From Verrucomicrobiota bacterium (GTDB lineage Bacteria; Verrucomicrobiota; Verrucomicrobiia; Limisphaerales; J093): 64,000 nt of DNA. The stretch covers positions 620,001-684,000 of the forward strand of contig JAOSKK010000023.1 of assembly GCA_027493615.1 (NCBI GenBank), given 5' to 3'. The notes under the pieces are model-generated. The model saw only the letters and a list, made by a program, of their open reading frames with translations. It had not been told where the DNA came from and ran no database searches. Below are positions 1 to 9,179 of the stretch, piece after piece (the stretch's first letter is position 1; the number at the start of each line of letters is the position of its first letter). Both the position numbers and the translations under genes were made by a program.

Positions 1-1158
1 CGGGTAGGCGCCCTGCGTGGCCCGGTTCAGCATCGGCCGGAGGGTGGGGTGGTTCAGGTAATTGGTCCAATCCGCCTGGCTGATGCCCTGCAGAAAGGCG
101 TTCGGATCATACGCAGGCGCAGAAACCAGGGCCAGGACATCGCCGTTGGTCGCATCCAACACCACCACCGCGCCGCGGGTGTCGGGTCCGGCGGACTGCA
201 GGGCCCGCCCGGCGGCGAGCTGCAATTCGAGGTCGAGGGTGAGGGTCAGGTTCATCCCCGCCTCCGCGGGCGTCCAGATGGTCTCACTCTCCCGGTAGCT
301 GAGGCTGTTGACCACGATGGACTCAATGCCGGGCCGCCCGACCAATGCCTGGTCATAGCCTGCCTCGAGACCCACCGCGCCTTGATAACTGGGGAGGCTG
401 TAGCTGAAGCCTTCCTCCTCGTCCCCGCGCGCCAGGTCGTCGCGCGTGAGGTAGCCCAGCACATGCGCGACCTGAGGGCCGTGGGGGTAGTGGCGGATCG
501 GCTGAACCTCGAGGTCCACCCCGGGCAGGACCGGGGCCTGCTCGAGGAAGCGCGCCACTTGCTGCGGCGTCAGGTTCTCGAGGATCGGCAACGGCCGGTA
601 AGGCCACTGGAAGTGGTGCCGGAGATAGTCCTTCGGCTGGATCTCGAGGGGCGTGCCCAGGAGGGCGGCGATTCTCGCCACCGTGTTGCTGACCACGTGG
701 TAGCGCGCCTGCGTGTTGAGCTGTTGAATGTCGTCGCGCCCCGGCCGGATCGTGGGCCCCCGGGACCGAAACCGGTCCAGCAAGCCGTCCCACACGCCGG
801 CAGGCCGGGTCGGGGAGGCGGCGGCACGCTGGGCCAGCCGCTCGGCCACCAGGATCGCCCGCAGCCGCCAGTACTCGGCCACGAACTGCGGTCGCAACTC
901 CTCGATGTAAAGGTTGAGCTGGTAACTCGGGCGGTTGTCGGCCAGCACCTGTCCGTGCCGGTCCAGGATCTTGCCGCGCACAGCCGGCACCCGCACGGTG
1001 CGGAACGTCTGGTTGCGCATGCGTTCCCGGTAGTACTCGGACTGCACCACCTGCAGGTACCAAAGCCCCGCCAGCAGCACCCCGAGACCGGCGCACACCG
1101 CCAGCGCCAGCCAGCGCAACCGATGGTCGCCTCGTCGCAGTTGGTCCACTACCAGCAT
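1..1158 (-). CDS. mrdA: Penicillin-binding protein 2 (peptidoglycan transpeptidase), 3' part cut by window edge
   Basis: Class B PBP that cross-links peptidoglycan during lateral wall growth together with MreBCD. Read on the minus strand the protein starts MLVVDQLRRGDHRL and has one N-terminal membrane segment (about residues 17-35). It then runs through the PBP dimerisation domain, with the family motif VRGKILDRHGQVLADN and, further on, GLEAGYD and LTLDLELQ. The window stops at ATQGAYP, which in PBP2 lies directly before the PGSxFK active-site serine motif, so the catalytic residues are outside the window. It is the last visible gene of the mreB-mreC-mreD-mrdA operon, 9 bases after mreD. The start is the first ATG after the mreD stop. 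Confidence 0.93.
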   Translation of the reverse strand, partial: MLVVDQLRRGDHRLRWLALAVCAGLGVLLAGLWYLQVVQSEYYRERMRNQTFRTVRVPAVRGKILDRHGQVLADNRPSYQLNLYIEELRPQFVAEYWRLRAILVAERLAQRAAASPTRPAGVWDGLLDRFRSRGPTIRPGRDDIQQLNTQARYHVVSNTVARIAALLGTPLEIQPKDYLRHHFQWPYRPLPILENLTPQQVARFLEQAPVLPGVDLEVQPIRHYPHGPQVAHVLGYLTRDDLARGDEEEGFSYSLPSYQGAVGLEAGYDQALVGRPGIESIVVNSLSYRESETIWTPAEAGMNLTLTLDLELQLAAGRALQSAGPDTRGAVVVLDATNGDVLALVSAPAYDPNAFLQGISQADWTNYLNHPTLRPMLNRATQGAYP

Positions 1159-1167
1159 GGCTTCGCG

Positions 1168-1719
1168 TCAGTAACGACCCCGCTTGAGATCGCGATCCGT
1201 CCGGAAAGGGAGGGCCGGGGCCGGAGGATGGAGAAAGGCGGTTTCGAGCCGGTCCATGAGCCGGAACACCAGCGGCGTGAGCACCCCGCCGGTGACGGCC
1301 AGGACCACCAGTTGCCAGAGTGAATCCCAACCCACATCCGGATGCAGTCCCTTGCCGAAGACCAGCCCCAGCGTCAGCACGGGCACCACCGCGCTCGCCG
1401 CCGCTCCCAGCAACACCTGCGCGTAGTCCAGTTCCCGCAAGAGCAGGTCCCGTTGTTGCCACAGGGCCAGTCCCACCAGGAACAGCGGCAGGATGCTCAC
1501 CCCCAGCGGATTCGCCGACAGTGCGTCCAACCACAACCCCGCCACCACGGCCAGGCCGCTCACTCCGGCGAGGCTCAGCCGCAGCGCCGCGTACACCACC
1601 AACGGGGGCACCAGGTTGATCGGGCTGCCCAGCCAGACCCGCGGCCCCGCCCACGCGGCCTGCGCAAATACCGCCAGGAACGCCAGCACAAGCAGGATGA
1701 GGAATCGGGCGCGTTTCAT
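1168..1719 (-). CDS. mreD: Rod shape-determining protein MreD
   Basis: Small integral membrane protein of the elongasome, 183 residues, starting MKRARFLILLVLAFLAVFAQ. It is almost entirely hydrophobic, with about five to six membrane segments separated by short charged loops, as expected for MreD, and has a short cytoplasmic tail ending DRDLKRGRY. Sequence conservation in MreD is weak; the call rests on topology, length and position between mreC and mrdA. Its ATG overlaps the mreC stop (ATGA), implying translational coupling. A longer upstream reading in the same frame was rejected because it runs antisense-free through mreC coding sequence. Confidence 0.9.
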   Translation of the reverse strand: MKRARFLILLVLAFLAVFAQAAWAGPRVWLGSPINLVPPLVVYAALRLSLAGVSGLAVVAGLWLDALSANPLGVSILPLFLVGLALWQQRDLLLRELDYAQVLLGAAASAVVPVLTLGLVFGKGLHPDVGWDSLWQLVVLAVTGGVLTPLVFRLMDRLETAFLHPPAPALPFRTDRDLKRGRY

Positions 1720-2522
1720 GGCCAGATCACCAGCACCTCCCGCAGGCGGCTCGTGTCCGCCACCAGCTTCACCCGCGCCTCCGCGTACAGCCCGTACCCC
1801 ACACTCCGGGTGTCCACGACCGTCCCGACCGGAATGCCCGCCGGGAAGAAACCTCCCAGTCCGCTGGTCACCACGGTCTGCCCCGGCACCAGCGCGGCGT
1901 TTCGCGGCAGATGGGTCAGGTCCACCAGCCGGTGGTCCAGCACCCCCGCGGCGAGCGTCGTCAACACCCCCGTCTCGCCGGTCTCGCGCACCACCACGGC
2001 CACGCGGCACTTCGGGTCACCCACCAGCACCACCTCCGAAATCCCCAGCCCCACGGTATCGACCCGACCCAACAGTCCCTCGGGCGACACCACCGGCAAC
2101 CCGGGCCTCGCTCCGTCCCGGCTGCCGAGCTCGATGCGCACCGTGCGCCACCAGCTCGCGGTGTCCCGGGCGATCACCCGGCAGGCTTTGGATTTCCACG
2201 GGCTGAGCTGCTGCCAGCCCACGATCTGGCGCAACCTCCGATTCTCCTCCTCCGCGGCCTGAACGCGCGCCAACTCGACGCTGAGCGTCCGGTTTTGTTG
2301 GCGGAGTTCGGCCACCTCCTGCAGCAGCAGGGCGCGCGGCAGGACGGCGCGGCTCACCTCGTGGGCCACGGTCTGTACCGAGCCCACTAGTCCGAAGAGG
2401 GGCAGGAACAGGCTGCCGACGGCGAGCTTGGCCCGGGCGGCAACGGGCTCGGGCAGGTTCAAGAGAACCAGCACCAGCAGCACCACGCTGCTCAGAGCGA
2501 TCAACTGCGGCCTTCTAAACAT
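1716..2522 (-). CDS. mreC: Rod shape-determining protein MreC
   Basis: Periplasmic scaffold of the elongasome that links MreB and MreD to PBP2. 268 residues: an N-terminal membrane anchor (ALSSVVLLVLVLLNLP), a coiled-coil at about residues 60-95 (LLLQEVAELRQQNRTLSVEL), then the two beta-domain core with typical motifs such as GLLGRVDTVG, HLPRNAALVPGQTVVTSG and FPAGIPVGTV. Length and architecture are normal for MreC. It follows mreB by about 50 bases and overlaps mreD by four. Confidence 0.95.
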   Translation of the reverse strand: MFRRPQLIALSSVVLLVLVLLNLPEPVAARAKLAVGSLFLPLFGLVGSVQTVAHEVSRAVLPRALLLQEVAELRQQNRTLSVELARVQAAEEENRRLRQIVGWQQLSPWKSKACRVIARDTASWWRTVRIELGSRDGARPGLPVVSPEGLLGRVDTVGLGISEVVLVGDPKCRVAVVVRETGETGVLTTLAAGVLDHRLVDLTHLPRNAALVPGQTVVTSGLGGFFPAGIPVGTVVDTRSVGYGLYAEARVKLVADTSRLREVLVIWP

Positions 2523-2573
2523 CCATCACCCCGTCATGCCAACGGGGCGAACGCACGCCGGCCGGCGGCCGGT

Positions 2574-3599
2574 TCACGTGGCGGAGGAGGCCACCCGCTT
2601 CAGGAATTGCAGCTCGCTCAACACCCGCCCGGTCCCCTCCGCCACCGCGGTCAGGGGGTCGTCCGCAATGTGCACCGGGAGATAGGTCTCCTCGGCCACC
2701 AGGCGGTCGATGCCGCGCAGCAGGGCGCCGCCGCCCGCCAGGACAATCCCGCGGTCGACCAGGTCGGCTGCCAGCTCCGGGGGGCACCGTTCCAGGGTGA
2801 TTCGCACTGCTTCAAGAATGCTGGAGAGGGGTTCCTTCAAGGCCTCGCGGACCTCCTCCGAGCGGATCGTGATGGTCTTGGGCAGGCCGGTGCTCAGGTC
2901 GCGGCCCTTCACGTCCATCGTCAGTTCCTGCTCCAAAGGATAGGCCGAGCCACTGCGGATCTTGATCTCTTCCGCCGTACGTTCGCCAATCATCAAGTTG
3001 TGTGCGCGCTTCATGTGGGCGACGATGGTCTCGTCGAACTCGTCGCCGCCCACCCGCAAGCTTCGGCTGTAGACAATCCCGGCCAGCGAAATGATCGCCA
3101 TCTCGCACGTGCCGCCCCCGATGTCCACAATCATGTTCCCGGCCGGTTCGTGCACCGGGAGCCCGACCCCGATGGCCGAGGCCATGGGCTGCTCGATCAG
3201 GTACACCTCCCGCGCCCCGGCGTGCGTCACCGAGTCCTTCACCGCCCGCCGCTCGACCTCGGTGATGCCCGAGGGCACCGCCACCACCACCCGCGGCGCG
3301 ATCGGCTTCCGATGATGCACCCGCTGGATGAAATGGCGCAGCATCGCCCCCGTCACGTCGAAGTCGGCAATCACGCCGTCCTTCATCGGCCGGATCGCCA
3401 CAATGCTGCCCGGCGTCCGCCCCAGCATCCGCTTCGCCTCCTCGCCCACCGCCAACACGTTGTTCGTCCCCGCCTGGATGGCGACCACGGAGGGTTCCCG
3501 CAACACAATGCCGCGATCCTTGACGTAAACGAGGGAGTTCGCCGTCCCCAGATCGATGCCAATGTCGTTGGAAAACAGGCTCTTAACTTGCTCGAACAT
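2574..3599 (-). CDS. mreB: Rod shape-determining protein MreB (bacterial actin)
   Basis: Actin-like ATPase that forms membrane-bound filaments directing lateral wall synthesis. 341 residues, full length. The actin-fold nucleotide motifs are visible: phosphate-1 [15 protein letters not shown] near the N terminus, phosphate-2 [14 protein letters not shown] at about residue 160, and adenosine motif [12 protein letters not shown] near residue 290. The insert [14 protein letters not shown] is typical of MreB rather than DnaK or FtsA. It is the first gene of the minus-strand cell-shape operon and has no apparent damage. Confidence 0.98.
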   Translation of the reverse strand: MFEQVKSLFSNDIGIDLGTANSLVYVKDRGIVLREPSVVAIQAGTNNVLAVGEEAKRMLGRTPGSIVAIRPMKDGVIADFDVTGAMLRHFIQRVHHRKPIAPRVVVAVPSGITEVERRAVKDSVTHAGAREVYLIEQPMASAIGVGLPVHEPAGNMIVDIGGGTCEMAIISLAGIVYSRSLRVGGDEFDETIVAHMKRAHNLMIGERTAEEIKIRSGSAYPLEQELTMDVKGRDLSTGLPKTITIRSEEVREALKEPLSSILEAVRITLERCPPELAADLVDRGIVLAGGGALLRGIDRLVAEETYLPVHIADDPLTAVAEGTGRVLSELQFLKRVASSAT

Positions 3600-3708
3600 G
3601 AAGCTTGCCTAGCACGGCCGGAGCTTAAGGACGGCTTCACCACGGGGTCAAGGAGATTCCCGGCCGCCCACGCCCGTCCCACGTTTCACGGCGCATCGCC
3701 TGCTCCGG

Positions 3709-3750
3709 CTCTTGCTCTTGCTCTTGCTCCTGCTCCTGCTCTTGCTCCTC
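3709..3750. repeat. Short tandem repeat of a CTTGCT/CTCCTG hexamer
   Basis: About seven degenerate copies of a pyrimidine-rich hexamer lie between mreB and the parD remnant. Apart from this I see nothing in 3600-3880. The repeat is on the non-coding side of mreB and does not form a convincing hairpin. Confidence 0.8.
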
Positions 3751-3881
3751 GATCGCGCCGGATCTTCGCCGCGGCAGCGGTTCCCCGCCCCGTCGCTCCG
3801 GCGATTGGTGGCCTGATCTGCGGGATCGGACTCCAGCCTTCGCGACCGGGCGCCTACCGGGGTCATGGTGTAGTCGTCTGC

Positions 3882-4141
3882 GTGAATCTCACGCCTGAAC
3901 TCGACCGGTTCGTTAAGCAGGCCGTGGAGACCGGCGCATTGAAGAGCGCCAGCGAGGTTCACCGGGCGGCCTTTCCGCCATGTCGCGGGAACAGGAAGAG
4001 CGAGCGTTGCGCCTCGCCAGGCTGCGGCAAGAGATTCAGGCCGGCTTGAATTCGGGTTCTCCAGTGGAAATCGGTGATCTCGAGAGCTTCCTGGAGAAGT
4101 GCGCCGATGAGGCGTCAAGTGAGCTCCGCGACCAGGTCTGA
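3882..4141 (+). pseudogene. parD: ParD-like antitoxin, frameshifted
   Basis: The first part reads VNLTPELDRFVKQAVETGAL then KSASEVHRAAF, the ribbon-helix-helix start of ParD/CopG antitoxins (LTPELxxFV...GxxxSASEV). At about 3985 the frame breaks. One base off, it continues AMSREQEERALRLARLRQEI and runs to a TGA at 4139-4141, giving the charged C-terminal tail that binds ParE. A one-base loss explains the break. The start is inferred as GTG because no ATG exists in frame. It abuts parE, so the pair is a parDE toxin-antitoxin module, either genuinely damaged or affected by the indel errors seen across the window. Confidence 0.7.
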
Positions 4142-4144
4142 TGA

Positions 4145-4498
4145 ATGGCGTGGCGCTATTTCCCAACCGCCAGGAAGGACATCAAGGATGCCCTGCAGTG
4201 GTCCTCCGGGAACTTCGGTCGCGCAGCCGCTCCCCGTTACAGGCAGCTCATCGGAGTCGGGTTGTCTGAGATCGCTGCAAATCCAAAGCTCCAACACTCC
4301 TACGAGCTATCCGCTTTGCAGCCAGGCATCCGGCTCTACCATCTGAGGCATAGCCGCATGCGTGCTGTTGTCGATGGCCAGTTCGTCAGAAGCCCGCGGC
4401 ATTTCGTTGCCTACGCTATCCGTGAAGCCGATGTGGTGATTGTTCGAGTCCTACATGACCGAATGGAGATCGCGCAGCAAATGCCGGGAAGCCTATGA
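4145..4498 (+). CDS. parE: ParE/RelE-family toxin
   Basis: 117 residues starting MAWRYFPTARKDIKDALQW. The pattern (helix with D, then F/Y-rich beta core, GIRLYHLRHSRMRA, then RHFVAYAIREADVVIVRVLH) fits the ParE/YoeB beta-fold, in which FVAYxxxxxVVIVRVLH is the C-terminal core. ParE proteins inhibit gyrase; RelE relatives cleave mRNA, and the sequence alone does not separate these. It starts 3 bases after the ParD stop, and the family order antitoxin-toxin is kept. Confidence 0.8.
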   Translation: MAWRYFPTARKDIKDALQWSSGNFGRAAAPRYRQLIGVGLSEIAANPKLQHSYELSALQPGIRLYHLRHSRMRAVVDGQFVRSPRHFVAYAIREADVVIVRVLHDRMEIAQQMPGSL

Positions 4499-4695
4499 AG
4501 GAGGCGGCCGATGCGCAGGTCTCACCGTTTGACCCGGCAGCGCATGGGTTCGTCCTGCTCCGCAACCATCGTCTCCCCGGCAGAGTGCGATGCTACGAAT
4601 TCCGGAACCACCCCTCCGTGGACGGAACTCGCGACCACCACCGACTGAACCTCCACCCGACCCAGGACGGCAGGCATTACTCGTCAGGATCGTAA
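4495..4695 (+). CDS. Hypothetical 66-residue protein
   Basis: Starts in an ATGA overlap with the parE stop and reads MKEAADAQVSPFDPAAHGFV; no family recognised. It could be a remnant of a larger gene, or chance. The overlap with parE is the only argument for translation. Confidence 0.25.
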   Translation: MKEAADAQVSPFDPAAHGFVLLRNHRLPGRVRCYEFRNHPSVDGTRDHHRLNLHPTQDGRHYSSGS

Positions 4696-4739
4696 TGTGA
4701 CGATTGCCGTAATGCCGTCGTCTGTGGCAAGCTAGCGCC

Positions 4740-4997
4740 ATGTTGATCTCGACACTCACCGACAAAGGCCAAACCACCGTGCCGCTGGAAATCCGCCAAG
4801 CCCTGGGCGTCGCCCCACGCCAGCGCCTGGCCTGGGAGGTTCGCAAGGACGGGTCGGCCGTCGTCCGACCCGTACCCAGCGTCATGGAACTGGCCGGGTC
4901 TTTGAAATCGGACGTGCCCTTCAGCAGCATCGCCGCGGAAACCGAGGCGGCGACGGCGGCCTGGGCCTCGGAATCCATCAAACCCAAGCGCCGATGA
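4740..4997 (+). CDS. vapB: AbrB/MazE-type antitoxin of a VapBC pair
   Basis: 85 residues. The N terminus MLISTLTDKGQTTVPLEIRQ is the swapped-hairpin AbrB DNA-binding motif (xTDKGQxTxPxxIRxxL). The C terminus is charged and probably wraps the toxin. In such modules the antitoxin also represses its own promoter. It overlaps the PIN-domain gene by four bases (ATGA), the usual arrangement for vapBC. Confidence 0.88.
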   Translation: MLISTLTDKGQTTVPLEIRQALGVAPRQRLAWEVRKDGSAVVRPVPSVMELAGSLKSDVPFSSIAAETEAATAAWASESIKPKRR

Positions 4998-5410
4998 GTA
5001 TCCAGCGCTACCACGTTGACTCGAACATTCTGCTGCGCTTCCTCACCGGCGAGCCGGCCGAGATGTTCGCGGCCACATCGGCACTCATCGCCAGCGCCGA
5101 ACGCTGCGATGTCGTCCTGGAGGTCTCCCCGCTGGTACTCGCGGAAACGGCTTTCACCCTGGAATCGTTCTACCGACAGCCGCGCAAAGAAGTCGCTGCG
5201 ACCTTGCTTGAGTTCGTCAAACGATCCGGGGTGCGCCTGGCGGAGAAAGAACGCCTGCTCGACGCGTTGGAACGGGTTCAGAAGACCGGGGTTCACTTGG
5301 TCGATGCGTATCTGGCGGCGTCCGCAGCCGAGTCCAAACTGCCCGTGGCCTCGTTCGACCGCGACCTCGACAAATTCCAGGATGTCACCCGTTTTGAGCC
5401 CAAAGGCTGA
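4994..5410 (+). CDS. vapC: VapC-type PIN-domain ribonuclease toxin
   Basis: 138 residues with the PIN signature acidic residues in order: Asp in RYHVDSNILLRFL near residue 9, Glu in LVLAETAFTLE, Asp in VHLVDAYLAA near residue 98, and Asp in VASFDRDLDKF near residue 116. PIN toxins cleave tRNA or rRNA using Mg2+. The gene is intact and translationally coupled to the AbrB-type antitoxin. Confidence 0.92.
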   Translation: MSIQRYHVDSNILLRFLTGEPAEMFAATSALIASAERCDVVLEVSPLVLAETAFTLESFYRQPRKEVAATLLEFVKRSGVRLAEKERLLDALERVQKTGVHLVDAYLAASAAESKLPVASFDRDLDKFQDVTRFEPKG

Positions 5411-5426
5411 CCGGCTGGAAATCTGA

Positions 5427-5786
5427 GGCACCTCCGCCAGATGGCCCGCCGTCTGCGACGACGCGCCAGCGAGGTCGGGGCCGGACTGGTCGGGGGAAAG
5501 CCTTCACCGCGCGGCCTTCGCGTTCATCGACTTTCGCAGCTCGGGCGCCGGCCGGCAGGCCTACATCCAAGGGACGCGCCTGGCCGTCTGGCAAGCCATC
5601 GCGGTGCTCCGGTCCTTCGAGCGCGACGTGCCCAAGGCGGCCGCCCATCTCCAGAGGCCCGAGGCCAAGATGCACGCCGCGGTGGCCTACGCCACGGCCT
5701 TCCCGGCTGAGATCGAAGACGCCCTCGCCGATGCTCCAGATCCTTACGGGAGATCCTGCGCGAGGCGGCCCGCCAGATCAAGGTAG
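5427..5786 (+). pseudogene. DUF433-like antitoxin remnant, frameshifted
   Basis: In one frame the sequence reads AFAFIDFRSSGAGRQAYIQG followed by TRLAVWQAIAVLRSFERDV and HAAVAYATAFPAEIEDALAD. This resembles DUF433 winged-helix antitoxins (pattern: P.I.GTRL.VW.I......D........P.LT...V..AL.YA..+P.EIE). A second frame at about 5745 carries a plausible tail, EILREAARQIKVA, so one base is probably missing. No start codon is obvious. No toxin gene follows, although 5744-5947 on the minus strand has a short weak reading (DLEDMKAVG) I could not place. Confidence 0.45.
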
Positions 5787-6033
5787 CGGGTGCCGTCGGA
5801 GGCGTGGCTTCCGCTCAGTCGCTCGATGCTCCTGCGCGCAGGACCGGCGAGGGTGTTCCTTCCCCGCTCGTGCTGTCTTCGACCCACCGCTTTCATGTCC
5901 TCCAGGTCGCCCGATCCGGTCACCATCGAGATCAGGCCAATACACACTGCCGCTTAGAGACTCCAGTCGGTTTCACTCGGCTTCACTGCACCCCGCCTTC
6001 CATTTCCCTGCACACTGAATGCAGACGTTGCGC

Positions 6034-6608
6034 TCACTCCGACGTCTGCCACCCAAAGATACCCGGGACCCATTCTTTCGTAACCCAATTGGTCGGCGGT
6101 CTAAACTGCTCGTCCCCAATAAGCAACCCGTACTTTCCAAACCCACCCCCCCAAATGAGTTGGACACACTTTGCGGGAGGTATGGGACTGGCCGTGTACA
6201 CGAGCACCGTTGGAACGCCCCCCAAGGATGTAACTGCTTAACGCATTCAGGCAGATCCGTGATGGCAGCACACGCATCCACACCACGATTACTGTTTTTG
6301 GCCAGCGCCTCTAACGCCCACGCTCGTAGCTGCTTCGGCTCGGAGTTAGTCCTTGCCGCATTCAAGGCCCAGTCCATCGGAGTGCCGTACCGTTCTCGAA
6401 TTTCTCTGATCGCACTGGCCAAGTTAGTGACTGCCTCCACTTCACCCTTCGACGGTGTGTAGTCAGCCATTGCGTCTCTCGGTGCGAGATTTCGTTGAGA
6501 CTCTGCTTCCGGTTCCGCAGCGTCATACTGTGAGCCGCAGCCAGTCAACAACACGCACATTGCTCCAGCCATGCCACGCACACGTGCCGCAGCCCCGCTT
6601 GTTGTCAT
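6034..6608 (-). pseudogene. Hypothetical lipoprotein, frameshifted at a G6 run
   Basis: Starts MTTSGAAARVRGMAGAMCV followed by LLTGC, a clear lipobox, so the mature protein would be a lipidated Cys at about residue 25. The central part (VEAVTNLASAIREIRERYG) is helical. After LPECVKQLHPWG the frame breaks in a run of six G near 6215. The other frame continues VPTVLVYTASPIPPAKCVQL and ends GIFGWQTSE, with a compact Trp/Gly-rich C terminus. Function unknown. The local base composition is lower in GC than the flanks, consistent with accessory DNA. Confidence 0.55.
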
Positions 6609-7165
6609 ACCGGTGATTGCGGCGCACGGCCGCATATGAAGCCACCGAATATGGAGTCTCACGGTGAAGCGCATGGGGGTTCGACGGGTTTTCGTGGACA
6701 CACTGGCTTCATCAACCAAGGGACTCTGACGAAAGGTGCCCGATTGCCTGACACCGATGGGTGTTACCAACAGGAAAGATTGCAGGGGCCACACTGCCAT
6801 CACGTGGCGGCACAGTGACAGGCAGTGAAGCTCGAGATCTTCGCGTGCATAGTATCTTGTCAGGGGAGGCGGCAAGCCCAGCCAGCGGGCACTCCGGCGT
6901 CGCGTGGGGCATTGGGAAACCGGTCGCGGGAGAGAGTCAGACAGCCAGGAAAGTTGGGTCGAACCGCCCACCTACCAGAAGCCCTTTTCCCGCGCCGCCA
7001 GGGGCGCCACGGCGTCGTAAGGGGTGGGGAGTGGACGGAGGGCCCAACCAGACAGCGACCGTTTATAGGGTCATTGGGCGCTGGGACCAAGGAGGCAGAG
7101 TTGAGAGAGTTTTCTGCAGGTTGTTCGTGCCTTTGGCGCCCGCAGGGCATAGACTCTCTGCCCTC
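6609..7165. other. Non-coding stretch upstream of the IS4 transposase
   Basis: I see no convincing gene on either strand. The transposase frame is open upstream to 6761, but codon use there is not protein-like and the good start is 7166. The left end of the insertion sequence should lie here; I could not match terminal inverted repeats with the 3' side by eye. Confidence 0.5.
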
Positions 7166-8419
7166 ATGAGTCTTCTCATTCACGATGCCTTCCTCTCCCC
7201 GGCGCTGGAGCTCTTGCCCACGCTCGAACACTACCGTCAGGACCTGGACTACAGCGATGCCGAGTTCCTCACGCTGGGCGTGCGACGCATCAACACCTAC
7301 CATCCTTCGGGGCGCTCGTTTCTCCAGTCGGTGCGTCAGTGCGAGGTGAGTGACGTCTCGCTCAAGGCCTACTTCGGAGCCTGTCGCAGCCGGCGGCGGC
7401 TGAAGCTGGCGCATGAACTCAACACGGCGGTCTCCTGGCAACTGCGGGTGCCGAGTGATCGCTTCGCGGCCTTCCCCGAACTCCACGGCCGGGACATTCT
7501 GGCCTTGGACGGACACGACATCCGCCATGGCAGCCATGAGCCGGCGGCGCTCACCCGGCGTGGTGAGAGTAAGGTTCCCGATACGCTGACCGGGGTGTTC
7601 CTGCGGGATCTGCGGACGGGCGGTGCGCGGGTGCTGACCCAGACCCACGGGCACCAACATGAGTGGGCGGCGGTCAAGGCCTGTCCCTGGAGGGACTTCC
7701 TTTGGCGACCGGAGGCCCGGGGCACGATCCTGGTGATCGATCCGGTGGCGGTGGACTTCGGCTTCCTGCGGGGCGCCAAGTTCAAGGGGGGCTTCACGGT
7801 GATCACGCGAACCAAGGAGAACCTCGTGGTTCGGGAATCCCGCCCGCTGAGCTGGGACCGGAAGTATCCCCCCAACCAGGGCGTGCTGAGCGATGAGCGG
7901 GTGTGGTTCAGCGAGGCGGGGGAGTTTCGGCGCATCCGCTACCGGGATCCGGAGAGTGGGACGGTCTATGAGTTGCTGACCACCGAGTTTCACCTGCCCC
8001 CGGGGATCATCGCCCAGATCTACCGACTGCGCTGGGACATCGAGAAGTTCTTTGACGTCTGTGAGAACCTCCTGGCCGAGGCGCGGGCCTGGGGGGCGGG
8101 GCCGGTGCCGGCGCAGGTGCAAAACGAGTTTCTGGTCCTGGTGCACAATCTGCTGATTCTCCTCAGTACCAGGCTGGAAGCGGAGGAAGGCCTGCGGGAC
8201 GAGAAGGTCGAGGTCAAGTACGAGGCGGCGCTTCAAGCCCGGGAACGCGTGGCCAAGTCGCGGGGCCGGTCGGTGTCGCCCTGGGTGCGGGTGTTGCGAC
8301 GGATCACTCGCTGGAGCAGTCAGTTTACCCGATGGCTGCAGGATGCCTTGCTGCATCGTTGGGAGTGGACCGAAGGCCTGGCCAAGCTGCGGCCACTCAT
8401 GCACGCCTATCTCCGCTAG
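7166..8419 (+). CDS. IS4-family DDE transposase
   Basis: 417 residues starting MSLLIHDAFLSPALELLPTL. The DDE catalytic residues are recognisable: Asp in ILALDGHDIRHG (about residue 115), Asp in ILVIDPVAVDFG (about residue 190), and the Y-(2)-R-(3)-E-(6)-K-type signature in IYRLRWDIEKFFDVCENLL (about residue 290). This is the IS4/IS1634-type C1 region. The gene appears intact, unlike many neighbours. It sits between a broken lipoprotein and the RHS/DUF1559 locus. Confidence 0.85.
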   Translation: MSLLIHDAFLSPALELLPTLEHYRQDLDYSDAEFLTLGVRRINTYHPSGRSFLQSVRQCEVSDVSLKAYFGACRSRRRLKLAHELNTAVSWQLRVPSDRFAAFPELHGRDILALDGHDIRHGSHEPAALTRRGESKVPDTLTGVFLRDLRTGGARVLTQTHGHQHEWAAVKACPWRDFLWRPEARGTILVIDPVAVDFGFLRGAKFKGGFTVITRTKENLVVRESRPLSWDRKYPPNQGVLSDERVWFSEAGEFRRIRYRDPESGTVYELLTTEFHLPPGIIAQIYRLRWDIEKFFDVCENLLAEARAWGAGPVPAQVQNEFLVLVHNLLILLSTRLEAEEGLRDEKVEVKYEAALQARERVAKSRGRSVSPWVRVLRRITRWSSQFTRWLQDALLHRWEWTEGLAKLRPLMHAYLR

Positions 8420-8626
8420 CGCCCCTGGCAGCCCCGCCAACCCCCTCACGGATCCCCCTACGTCAATGTTGTCACACCCCTGCCCGCCAGCCGTGCCTTT
8501 CAGCATGCAGCATGCCCTCGCACTTTCTCTGTTTGTCGAGGTAACACCGATCCTGACACCCGACAAGTGCTGAAGCGTTGTAAGTACTTGACTGGCCCGG
8601 ATGCTTCTCATCGAAGACTGGGTTGA

Positions 8627-9148
8627 CTAGTACTTTGGCTCCATCCAATGGATATCAGACGCAGGATACTCGACCAGCAGAAATCGATCCTTGTCCTTTG
8701 TAATCAAATGAGCTCTCAATGGCCTTCTCGAAGGCCACTCGTCGCCATCTCCCATTGCGATGTAATGGGCACTGCTACCCTCGCCAGCTATTCTGAGAAA
8801 GTTGGGCGCCATACGACCCAACGCCGCGAGATTAGCTGGACTGTTCCACTCCTGAGAAAGGTCGTACTTAGGATACCGCTCGATAAAGCCCGGGGACGTG
8901 TATGGCAGTATCAGTACGCGCCAGCTATGAATCGGCCCACCGGCTACAGGTTGGTACTTGGTTGGCGGGAAGACCCCATGCTCCTGATGATAACTCAGTA
9001 ACGCGACTTCCATCTGACTGAATCTGCCTCGAGATCTGACGTCGTTGCCACGGTTCACAGCGTCTGCGATAAGCCATCCCATGCCAACAGCCACCATGGG
9101 CAAACAGACCATCTGTAACACCATTCTCAGTCCGCGGAAAGGCGTCAT
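8627..9148 (-). CDS. DUF1559-like membrane-anchored protein (possible RHS partner)
   Basis: 173 residues with one N-terminal hydrophobic segment (MVCLPMVAVGMGWLIADAV) followed by VALLSYHQEHGVFPPT, HSWRVLILPYTSPG and SQEWNSPANLAAL. These match DUF1559 proteins, which are abundant in Planctomycetes and Verrucomicrobia (Y-H...G..PP, SWRV.ILPY, +.W.SP.N). The usual N-terminal methylation motif is absent or degraded. It begins 31 bases after the RHS stop on the same strand, the position normally held by an immunity gene, but nothing in the sequence proves that role. Confidence 0.6.
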   Translation of the reverse strand: MTPFRGLRMVLQMVCLPMVAVGMGWLIADAVNRGNDVRSRGRFSQMEVALLSYHQEHGVFPPTKYQPVAGGPIHSWRVLILPYTSPGFIERYPKYDLSQEWNSPANLAALGRMAPNFLRIAGEGSSAHYIAMGDGDEWPSRRPLRAHLITKDKDRFLLVEYPASDIHWMEPKY

Positions 9149-9179
9149 ACCAACGTTGTATTTCTTGGGTCCTCAACAA

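Noticed and set aside
2607-4049. 480-codon plus-strand frame over mreB
   Set aside because: Antisense to conserved mreB; only its last part (parD remnant) is meaningful.
5744-5947. Minus-strand nucleotidyltransferase-like fragment (DLEDMKAVG)
   Set aside because: Only one short suggestive motif in a region already explained as the 3' side of a DUF433-like remnant.
6860-8611. 583-codon open frame antisense to the IS4 transposase
   Set aside because: GC-driven shadow; residue composition is Arg/Pro/Gly/His-rich with no motif, while the plus strand encodes a DDE transposase.
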